Shown in pieces: positions 24,594-31,233 of a DNA stretch of 64,000 bases. The DNA is taken from the NCBI RefSeq assembly GCF_000384395.1, contig NZ_ARWE01000001.1, positions 1-64,000 of the forward strand, given 5' to 3'. The notes beneath the pieces are model-generated. The model was not told the DNA's origin. It did not search any database and worked only from the letters and a program-made list of their open reading frames with translations. The stretch's first letter is position 1. Every line of letters starts with the position of its first letter. This DNA is from Geopsychrobacter electrodiphilus DSM 16401. Its GTDB lineage: Bacteria; Desulfobacterota; Desulfuromonadia; Desulfuromonadales; Geopsychrobacteraceae. The position numbers and the translations under genes were made by a program.

Positions 24594-25280
24594 TTAACGC
24601 CGAGCGTTTCTTCTTTCTTTTGCAAGTTCAATTCGTTTTTGTTCTGTATAAATTCGTTCAAGGAGAACAAAGGTGAAATCAAGGATGTCGGCAGCGTCTT
24701 CTTCGCCTAAAGTGCCATCGTGTGCACCGTCGTTTCCATTGTCTTTTATGCATGTTGATAGTTCGCGAAGAGCCTCAGGGAGTAGCCCATTGTCAAAAAG
24801 CCAGGGCAGCCTCAAGCCAAGATTTCTTCTGGTGCTTCGATTCAGGCCTTCAACTTCTTCTACGGGGAGCATGTCTTTTGTTGCAAGGTCTATACAGAGC
24901 CTAAACATTGTTGCTGCTGCATTGTGGCAGGCGATTGCCATGCATGCTGCTCCCTCTCGGAAAGCTGCTTCAATTTGTTTAGGAAGGTGTTCTGGTGGCT
25001 GTTCTGCGGCAATGTCTTTGAGGGATATGTGGCCTTCAATTTTGACAATTTGATTGACTGCCCTACTGTAGCTTGAAAGACCATTTTTGATTTCCACCTT
25101 ATCGTTTATGTCTCTTTGGCTTAAGACGAAAATAGTAGACCTGTTGCAGGCCCGACATACACAAAAAGCTTCAAACCAGTATTGCCATTTATATTTGACG
25201 TATAGAGGAATGTCTGTGAGCAGGTCAAAGGTAATTTCTTTGGCTTTGCACCGGGGACAAGTAGCTACTATTTCTGACAC
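24594..25280 (-). CDS. DUF4145 protein with N-terminal zinc ribbon
   Basis: 228 residues. An N-terminal zinc ribbon uses CPRC (8-11) and CRAC (about 42-45). DUF4145 follows: EAAFREGAACMAIACHNAAATMFRLCIDLATKDML and LSTCIKDNGNDGAHDG. DUF4145 belongs to the HEPN-like helical group and also occurs at the C-terminus of some restriction enzymes. As a stand-alone protein its role is unknown; a defence link is inference. A cassette gene. Confidence 0.8.
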   Translation of the reverse strand: MSEIVATCPRCKAKEITFDLLTDIPLYVKYKWQYWFEAFCVCRACNRSTIFVLSQRDINDKVEIKNGLSSYSRAVNQIVKIEGHISLKDIAAEQPPEHLPKQIEAAFREGAACMAIACHNAAATMFRLCIDLATKDMLPVEEVEGLNRSTRRNLGLRLPWLFDNGLLPEALRELSTCIKDNGNDGAHDGTLGEEDAADILDFTFVLLERIYTEQKRIELAKERRNARR

Positions 25281-25304
25281 GAAACACCCTCCTTTGATTT
25301 TGCA

Positions 25305-25420
25305 CCTAACGGTCGTGATAAGCGGTGGCGACGCGAACTTGCGTGACCTACCGACATTTTAGATTTTGTTTTTCGGGAAGCACCCAGCCCCATTCCATCC
25401 GCTTGATTGCATGGTTAGCT
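25305..25420 (-). repeat. attC site 4
   Basis: CCTAACGGTCGTGATAAGC...CATCCGCTTGATTGCATG-GTTAGCT. Both cores intact. Confidence 0.9.
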
Positions 25421-26062
25421 CTTTTTGAATATTGGTTTATTGAAATAGTCAGCAATGGAACTTCGACCCTCAATCACTGATTTGCAAATTGATTCCATTT
25501 CCTTGATTACCGTTTCTACGCGTGGATTGATTGGGTCTTCCTCCACTGAATTTGCCCAGAAAATGGCCTCTTGTTCTTCTACTCTCTTTTGATGGGCTGC
25601 CCGTTTCTCTGCAGTTATGAAGTGTTCTGTTGCCCACCACCTTGATAAATGTCGAGCTGAGTTCATAATTTCGTTGGTGATCTGCCTTAGGTCTTCAAAT
25701 GGTTTTGCTTCATCTCTTCCAATTTGTGCCATAAATCTGTAACGCAAGGCATGTATTTTATTGAAAAGTTCTTGATATTGCTTATATCTGTAAAAAACTA
25801 CGTTGGCATTTTTCCTGGCTTCCCAAGATGCCTTAGATTCCTTAGGCCCTTGTTCTATTTCTTCCTTTTCACTTGGGTATGAAAAAGGGTGCCTTAGGTA
25901 GGTAATGGCATCAGAAGCCTCATAAAAAGATGCCAAGGTATCTTCGGCTAACTCAATTTTTCTTTTCTCCATATGCTCTTTACGCCAAGCATTGATCCCA
26001 GATATAGCAACCCAAATACCTATGAGAATAGAAATGCTATGGAGTGCATCAGACCAATTCAT
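25415..26062 (-). CDS. Membrane-anchored helical protein
   Basis: 215 residues. One N-terminal membrane helix (about 5-25, LHSISILIGIWVAISGI) and a long charged cytoplasmic helical domain with AWRKEHMEKRKIELAEDTLASFYEAS. The type is common in Vibrio-like integrons; function unknown. The TAA stop is in the attC core. Confidence 0.7.
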   Translation of the reverse strand: MNWSDALHSISILIGIWVAISGINAWRKEHMEKRKIELAEDTLASFYEASDAITYLRHPFSYPSEKEEIEQGPKESKASWEARKNANVVFYRYKQYQELFNKIHALRYRFMAQIGRDEAKPFEDLRQITNEIMNSARHLSRWWATEHFITAEKRAAHQKRVEEQEAIFWANSVEEDPINPRVETVIKEMESICKSVIEGRSSIADYFNKPIFKKS

Positions 26063-26079
26063 GATGATTCTTTCTGAGA

Positions 26080-26182
26080 GCTAACGGTTGTGATAAGCGG
26101 TGGCAACGCGAACTTGCGTGTACCACTAAATTATTCGTAAACAACAACGCTATATTCCATCCGCTTCATTATATGGTTAGCA
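26080..26182 (-). repeat. attC site 3
   Basis: GCTAACGGTTGTGATAAGC...CATCCGCTTCATTATATG-GTTAGCA. Short-loop variant, close relative of site 2. Confidence 0.9.
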
Positions 26183-26189
26183 ATATTCT

Positions 26190-26603
26190 TTAGTTCAGAC
26201 GTAATTTGACCGCGTTTGTTTTCATTTCTTTCATTGGCTTTTCAAGTGCTTTTTTGCACCTTGGGATTGCCATGTAGCTTTCGAAATCAACACCTTTTTC
26301 GTACTGCTTAAATGTATTGTCTTTTGCAATTTCATTCATGGTGCAAAAGCACATAGTTGTTGCCAAATTATCCATGACTGGGGTTATGGCAACCATTTCA
26401 TTTTTCAATTTTTCCAGATCTTGTTTTGCTTCAATTCCTTTTTTTTCATAAGCCTTAACTTGTGGATAAACAATCGACTCGCGACAATTTTCTACAGACT
26501 TATAGAAATTCATGTAATCCCAACCGCTTTTATATTCTGCAGAGTATGAAATTGAGAAGAAGGAACAAATCAATAGAACTACTAAAGCTGAAATCCTGAT
26601 CAC
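26190..26603 (-). CDS. Exported protein of unknown function
   Basis: 137 residues. Signal peptide at 1-22 (LVVLLICSFFSISYSA). Four mature cysteines (ENCRES, TMCFCTM, PRCKKA) suggest disulfides in the periplasm. Its attC belongs to the same short-loop type as the next cassette. Family not recognised. Confidence 0.7.
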   Translation of the reverse strand: MIRISALVVLLICSFFSISYSAEYKSGWDYMNFYKSVENCRESIVYPQVKAYEKKGIEAKQDLEKLKNEMVAITPVMDNLATTMCFCTMNEIAKDNTFKQYEKGVDFESYMAIPRCKKALEKPMKEMKTNAVKLRLN

Positions 26604-26630
26604 TTTTGTTCTCCTAAGTTAATTTAAAAT

Positions 26631-26733
26631 GCTAACGGTAGTGATAAGCGGTGGCGACGCGAACTTGCGTGTACCACTGAATTATTCGTGAACAGCAAAG
26701 ATATATTCCATCCGCTTCATTATATGGTTAGCT
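26631..26733 (-). repeat. attC site 2
   Basis: GCTAACGGTAGTGATAAGC...CATCCGCTTCATTATATG-GTTAGCT. Differs from site 3 at few positions; the two cassettes may have been gained together. Confidence 0.9.
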
Positions 26734-26743
26734 GTTTTTATAC

Positions 26744-26968
26744 CTACTTACTTAGACATTTCTGGCAAATATAGTTCTTTGATGGTTTCTTAAATAAAAT
26801 ATAAATACTTAGGCAAACAACGAAGGTAAAGCCAACAACAGAAGGTTCATAAACGCCAGTTATAAAGATCAAAATGAGGGGTGCGATTGTTAATGTTGCC
26901 CACGCAATATTTTCATTTTTGATTTTCTCTTCCTGATGACCACATCTGGTGCAATTGATTTTTGCCAT
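26744..26968 (-). CDS. Zinc-ribbon membrane protein
   Basis: 74 residues. N-terminal CTRC (6-9) and C-terminal CQKC (about 69-72) could form one split zinc ribbon around two helices (about 22-38 and 44-60). A small cassette protein, family not recognised. Confidence 0.65.
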   Translation of the reverse strand: MAKINCTRCGHQEEKIKNENIAWATLTIAPLILIFITGVYEPSVVGFTFVVCLSIYILFKKPSKNYICQKCLSK

Positions 26969-26983
26969 TATTCATTCTCGACA

Positions 26984-27100
26984 GCTAACGGTACATGATA
27001 ACCGGCGGCGACGCGAACTTGCGTGACCTACCGCAATTTGGTTTTGCTTTTCAATTTAAAGCAGACGTATTTTCCGTCCGCGTTGATTTAGTTGTTATGT
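26984..27100 (-). repeat. attC site 1 (integrase-proximal)
   Basis: GCTAACGGTACATGATAACCGG...CGTCCGCGTTGATTTAGTT-GTTATGT. Left is the ACCGG type while right is CCGCG, so its outer stem is imperfect. Confidence 0.9.
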
Positions 27101-27553
27101 TGCATTTGTATTTTTTATTAGCTCTAGGATGTGCCACAAACAGTACGCTATCCCACCAGCTACTAACGTTCGAAGCTGCAAATGTCCGCACTTGCCAGCT
27201 TCGTCTGAATGTAACTTCTCTGCATTACTTACGATCTTTATTGCTTCTGCTTTTTCTATAGAATTGTTCGGTTGGTCAGGGTGAGTTCCATTTTCTAACT
27301 GAATTAGGCCAATACTTGAGTACAGTGTCATCGTGGTCCGTTGTCTATTTCTGCAACCGAACCAAAAGCTTAGACCCCAAAGAAACACCGCAATTCCGAC
27401 GACGCTCATTGACCATGACAATTTCATGCCTGTAGTCGTTTTTATTGCGAATGCGATGGCTGCTGCGGAAACGGCAAGAAGGAAATAAGTGTATTTATGC
27501 TGTTCTTCTCTATGTCGTCTCTTCACTTCTAGTAATTCTTCACGTCTGTCCAT
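27095..27553 (-). CDS. Membrane protein in first cassette position
   Basis: 152 residues. A basic N-terminus (MDRREELLEVKRRHREEQHK) is followed by helices at about 22-41 and 47-65, then a soluble part, and a possible third helix near the end (VAGGIAYCLWHIL). It is the last cassette gained at attI and so the best placed for expression from an integron promoter. Function unknown. Confidence 0.7.
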   Translation of the reverse strand: MDRREELLEVKRRHREEQHKYTYFLLAVSAAAIAFAIKTTTGMKLSWSMSVVGIAVFLWGLSFWFGCRNRQRTTMTLYSSIGLIQLENGTHPDQPNNSIEKAEAIKIVSNAEKLHSDEAGKCGHLQLRTLVAGGIAYCLWHILELIKNTNAT

Positions 27554-27568
27554 ATTTTCTTTCTTGAA

Positions 27569-27620
27569 ACATAACAGGGATTAGGCGGTTACCAGAATAT
27601 CGAATATACGGTAACCGGAT
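27569..27620 (-). other. attI recombination site region
   Basis: The GTTATGT core (minus strand, 27569-27575) joins the first cassette. Next to it lies an inverted repeat CGGTTACC (27586-27593) / GGTAACCG (27610-27617) with 16 bp between, a plausible integrase-binding pair. Confidence 0.65.
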
Positions 27621-27637
27621 ATCGGTTGAAAATCTCA

Positions 27638-27670
27638 ATAAATACAGTATCTTATTTTTACTGTATTTAT
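27638..27670. promoter_or_regulatory. 12-bp inverted repeat before intI
   Basis: ATAAATACAGTA and its exact complement TACTGTATTTAT are spaced by 9 bp and end 27 bp before the intI start. It looks like an operator for a dimeric repressor; the ACTGT/ACAGT halves invite a LexA test. Confidence 0.6.
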
Positions 27671-27697
27671 AACCACATTTTACACTTGGAGGGGGGC

Positions 27698-29181
27698 ATG
27701 TCGACATCTGTGGGGGATATCATCCTCAACGCTCAATTCTGGCAGTCATACGAAAACTGTCTCATCAAAAACGGTATCAAATCTCAACATATTCGCTGGT
27801 ACGTTAACTGGTGCCAGCAGTTTGTCAAATTCATCGGCAAGCGCCCTTTGCTGGAGTGTCAGCCTGAACATGTTTCCGCCTTTTTGGATAATTTGCGTTT
27901 GAACTCTGCGGTTCTGGATTGGCAGTACTCTCAGGCCCGGGTAGCTCTGTGGCATCTGTTTCGTGATCATCTTAAAATTTCCTGGGCTGATGATACGGTC
28001 GTTCCGCAATCTGCTGTGACGATTAAAGGGGTTGAGCTGAGCTCGCCTTTGTCGGAGAGCCACCAGGCGACACTGGATAAATTGCGTAGCACCTTGATTG
28101 GGCGGCAGTATGCCAAACGCACCCAAGTTGCTTATCTGGATTGGGCCACCAGGTTTTTGCGGCATTATTCGCAGCGCAAAATTATTGATCTGGATGCAAT
28201 TTCGGTTAAAGCCTATCTGACCTATCTGGCCGAAGAGCATAAGGTCGCGGTTAATACCCAGAAGCAGGCCCTGAATGCGTTGGTCTTTCTTTTTCAGCAA
28301 GCGGAAGGGCGTGAACTGGGCGACTTTTCAGATTTTTCTCGTGCTAAAAAACCGATCAAGGTTCCGGTTGTGCTTTCCCGTGCCGAGATGTCTGCTCTGT
28401 TAGGGCGGCTGGAACCCCCCTTTTCGCTGCTGGGCGGACTGCTCTACGGCTCGGGGTTGCGTCTGCTTGAAGCGGTTCGTCTGCGGATCAAGGATGTTGA
28501 TTTTGCTAATAACCAGCTGGTTGTGCGTGACGGCAAGGGGCGTAAGGATCGGGTCACGGTGCTGCCGGCGATGTGTCTTGATCCCTTGAAAAATCAGATT
28601 GCCGAGGCGCGGCGCATTCATACCAACGACCTCAAGCGCGGCTACGGCGAGGTGTGGTTGCCCTCAGCCTTGCGCAAGAAGTATCCGGGCGCGGGTACGG
28701 ACTGGCGTTGGCAGTATATCTTTGTGGCGACCAGAGTCAGCGTTGACCCGGAAAATGGCTTGATCCGGCGCCATCATTTTGATGCGTCTGCGGTGCAGCG
28801 TGCCATCAAACTTGCGGCGCGGCAATGCGGATTAAGCAAACCTGTCACCCCGCATACCCTGCGTCATTCCTTCGCAACCCATCTAGTAGGAGGCTATCGG
28901 ACTATCCGTGAATCGACTGCAAAATCAGCTGATCGGCCCAGATTCCCGACAAATTTCGACAAATAGCCCTGCTATTCGCTCTCAATTTCTCGAAAATCTG
29001 GTCTCGAACATCCGCTTTTTCGTTTCGATCCAGATAGTCAGACAGACTCCTCGGAAGCGGTTCGGATATCCGCACGGTGCAGGAGTTACTCGGGCACAGC
29101 GACGTGTCAACAACCATGATTTATACCCATGTGCTGAACCGTCCGGGGTTGGCAGTGACAAGTCCGATCGATAAATTGTAA
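27698..29181 (+). pseudogene. intI: Integron integrase, interrupted
   Basis: Starts at ATG 27698 after GGAGGGGGG. Tyrosine recombinase: a SAM-like core-binding domain appears twice (about residues 10-90 and 120-215), making the protein about 100 residues longer than IntI1. Catalytic Arg is in YGSGLRLLEA; the IntI-specific insert is RGYGEVWLPSALRKKYPGAG; HTLRHSFATH follows. The frame then enters a 164-bp insertion and stops at 28966. Downstream sequence resumes at [30 protein letters not shown] with the catalytic Tyr. The broken product lacks that Tyr and cannot cut attC or attI. Confidence 0.9.
28888..29051. mobile_element. MITE-like insertion in intI
   Basis: 164 bp, no gene. Imperfect terminal inverted repeats: AGGAGGCTATCGGACTATC at the left and, in reverse complement, AGGAGTCTGTCTGACTATC at the right (16 of 19 match). 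Internal segments CAGATTCCCGACAAAT and ATTTCTCGAAAATCTG also pair. Exact removal joins CAT CTA GT to C GGA AGC and restores the integrase frame. No clear target duplication. Confidence 0.8.
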
Positions 29182-29190
29182 AAGAACATG

Positions 29191-29204
29191 GTGAGGCGTG
29201 AGGG
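29191..29204. repeat. GTGAGGC heptamers, short
   Basis: Two copies (GTGAGGCGTGAGGG), the same unit as the array at 34700. Confidence 0.5.
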
Positions 29205-29237
29205 TTGGGCGGGGGAGTTTACCCCCTTGATGAAACA

Positions 29238-29284
29238 TAAAAAGCCGTCGGGGTGATTGTTGCAATCACTGGAACGGCTTAGAT
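29238..29284. terminator. Candidate terminator after intI
   Basis: AAGCCGT...GTGATTG / CAATCAC...ACGGCTT hairpin preceded by AAAAA on the plus strand. No long T run on the plus side, so it may act for minus-strand transcripts. Confidence 0.5.
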
Positions 29285-29407
29285 TGATATCATGTGGTTT
29301 TCCCCCTTGGAAGTACCCGTTTATAGCAAATTCTGTGGTATCTCTCTAGCTTTATTCTCATTAGGGGGTGAAAATTGTCGAGAGCGCGCGAGTTGGGAAG
29401 GGAATCT

Positions 29408-29881
29408 ATGAACTACTGGTTGATGAAGTCGGAGCCCGAGGCGTTCAGTATTGATGATCTGGCGCAGCGCCCTGAGCAGACCGAGCACTGGGACGGGGTG
29501 CGTAACTATCAGGCGCGCAACATGATGCGCGATGAGATGAGGCTGGGGGATCAGGTCTTGTTTTATCATTCCAACTGCAAGCCGCCGGGGATCGTCGGCA
29601 TCGCGCAGGTGCTGCGTGAGGGCTATCCCGATTTCACGGCGTTTGATCCGCGCGACAAGCATTTCGATGAAAAGAGCGATCCGCAACAGCCGCGCTGGTT
29701 CATGGTCGATGTGCAGCTGGTGCGCAAGCTTAAGCGCCTGATCAGCCTGGAGGAATTGAGGCTGCATGAACAACTGGAAGGGATGAAAATCCTGCAGCGC
29801 GGCAACCGCTTGTCGATCACGCCGGTGAGCAGAGCGCATTGGGAATTTATTCTGGGGCTGGAGGGCGAGAATTCTGTCTGA
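29408..29881 (+). CDS. EVE domain protein
   Basis: 157 residues from the ATG at 29408 (GGGAAGGGA upstream), giving MNYWLMKSEPEAFSIDDL. The full EVE/thymocyte-nuclear-protein-1 pattern follows: WDGVRNYQARNMMRDEM, VLFYHSNCKPPGIVGIAQV and PRWFMVDVQLVRKLKR. EVE folds bind modified bases in DNA or RNA. It marks the return to conserved chromosomal genes right of the integron. Convergent with arfB. Confidence 0.9.
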   Translation: MNYWLMKSEPEAFSIDDLAQRPEQTEHWDGVRNYQARNMMRDEMRLGDQVLFYHSNCKPPGIVGIAQVLREGYPDFTAFDPRDKHFDEKSDPQQPRWFMVDVQLVRKLKRLISLEELRLHEQLEGMKILQRGNRLSITPVSRAHWEFILGLEGENSV

Positions 29882-29903
29882 CAGGCTTCTAAGGAGGCCG
29901 GGG

Positions 29904-30293
29904 TTAGAAGTCGATCTTGCCGCGCAGGGTCTTGGTCTGGCCATGCTTGGTCTTGCTGTCGAGGCGCCGGGTGCGGGCGCCCTTGCCGGGTTTGGTCGGG
30001 CGGCGTTTTTTGGGAACATGGCTCACTTTTTTGATCATCTCTTCTAGGCGCAACAGGGCATCGGCGCGGTTTTTCTCGAAACTGCGGTAATTTTGGGCCT
30101 TGATCACCACCACCCCGTCGCCGGTCACGCGCCGGTCATTCAACTGCAGCAGCCGCTGCTTGATCTCATCTTTTAGTGAAGACGCAGGGATGTCGAAGAA
30201 CAGGGTCACCGCGCTGGAGACCTTGTTGACGTTCTGACCACCTGCACCCTGGGCGCGGATGGCGACAATGCGGATTTCATTTTCGGGGATCAT
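29904..30293 (-). CDS. arfB: Peptidyl-tRNA hydrolase ArfB
   Basis: 129 residues from MIPENEIRIVAIRAQ. The release-factor GGQ motif is in AQGAGGQNVNKVSSAV, and the Lys/Arg-rich tail (KKRRPTKPGKGARTRRLDSKTKHG) fits the mRNA channel. ArfB releases peptides from stalled ribosomes. A longer frame from a TTG at 30317 adds eight residues without a better ribosome site. Confidence 0.9.
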   Translation of the reverse strand: MIPENEIRIVAIRAQGAGGQNVNKVSSAVTLFFDIPASSLKDEIKQRLLQLNDRRVTGDGVVVIKAQNYRSFEKNRADALLRLEEMIKKVSHVPKKRRPTKPGKGARTRRLDSKTKHGQTKTLRGKIDF

Positions 30294-30651
30294 GCTGTTA
30301 TCACCAGAACTTTCCAAATCTTATCTCACCCCAGGGCCGCGAAGTCGCAGCGCGAAAGCACTCAACTGACTCGCCCTTTGGAGAGAGCAGACGAAAAGAG
30401 CGTTCTCCGCGTCTTTGCGCCTTACGTTGACCAAACTATAGCCCAGTTTCAGGCAAAAGCCCATTTCTCTCCCCGCCCGGCACAGAATCCAACCCGACAT
30501 CTTGACCTTCAACCAATTGATATCACGGGAATTAACGCAGACATCTGCCCCAATTTCACCCGATGTCTAATGCTTTGAGCAAAAACTCCGAGTAGGCTGT
30601 GAATCACAGGCAAACGAAGAAAGTACCTTACTCGAACAGCAGGAGGAACAT
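30294..30651. other. Intergenic, no gene recognised
   Basis: About 360 bp. Contains CTTTGCGCCTTACG-like words of a type dispersed in such genomes, and no convincing gene. Confidence 0.4.
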
Positions 30652-31071
30652 ATGCGCAACTTACTCTTTTTACTGATTCTGGTTTCCATCGGGCTGACAA
30701 CTCCGGCACTGGCAGACGGTCGACGTGGCGATCGCCAGCACAATGAGCAGCGGGTCGAGCACAATGCCCGGGAATACGCCCGGCATGATCGCGGCACACG
30801 GCATGGTCAATTTCAGCAGCGGATGAACCATCTGCGTCGGGATCTGCGTCAAGAACGCCGGGTCAATCGCCGCCTTGTGCGCCGGGTCGTGCGCCGGGAC
30901 CTGCGGCAAGAACGCCGGGTCAATCGCCGCCTTGAGCGCCGGGTCGTGCGCCGTGAACTGCGGCATGAGCGCCATGACTGGCGTCGTCCTCTGCCTGTTG
31001 TGACCTATCATCAGGCTTACCGGCCGCGGATTTTTTCCAACCTGGTAGTCCGGATCCCGCTGTTCTGGTAA
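30652..31071 (+). CDS. Exported arginine-rich repeat protein
   Basis: 139 residues after a strong AGGAGGAAC site. Signal peptide at 1-19 (LLFLLILVSIGLTTPALA). The mature part is very basic: 19-residue units LRQERRVNRRLVRRVVRRD and LRQERRVNRRLERRVVRRE lie in tandem (57-bp DNA repeats at about 30842-30955). A hydrophobic end (NLVVRIPLFW) may anchor or aggregate it. Family not recognised; it could bind polyanions such as LPS or extracellular DNA. Confidence 0.75.
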   Translation: MRNLLFLLILVSIGLTTPALADGRRGDRQHNEQRVEHNAREYARHDRGTRHGQFQQRMNHLRRDLRQERRVNRRLVRRVVRRDLRQERRVNRRLERRVVRRELRHERHDWRRPLPVVTYHQAYRPRIFSNLVVRIPLFW

Positions 31072-31097
31072 ACTGAAACTATCAAAGTTGTTGTTGC

Positions 31098-31130
31098 TAT
31101 GGGCCGTCTCTGTCGAGGCGGCCCTTCTTG
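31098..31130 (+). terminator. Rho-independent terminator
   Basis: GGGCCGTCTC-TGTC-GAGGCGGCCC hairpin followed by TTCTT, ending the repeat protein gene. Confidence 0.75.
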
Positions 31131-31233
31131 ATCATTGGAAGAAAATTAATGCGCAAGGAGACCCGACAGACCCCCAATTGCCGTTATACTTAAAGGCGAA
31201 CCAATGGAAATCTTGCCTGCTCTGGAGGTGACC

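Noticed and set aside
2222-26733. CRISPR array as the source of the regular repeats
   Set aside because: Repeats are 100-120 bp with inner symmetry and lie 0.2-1 kb apart around genes; this is attC structure, and no cas genes are present.
28908-29174. Separate small gene spanning the MITE and the end of intI
   Set aside because: The frame only joins MITE sequence with the integrase tail.
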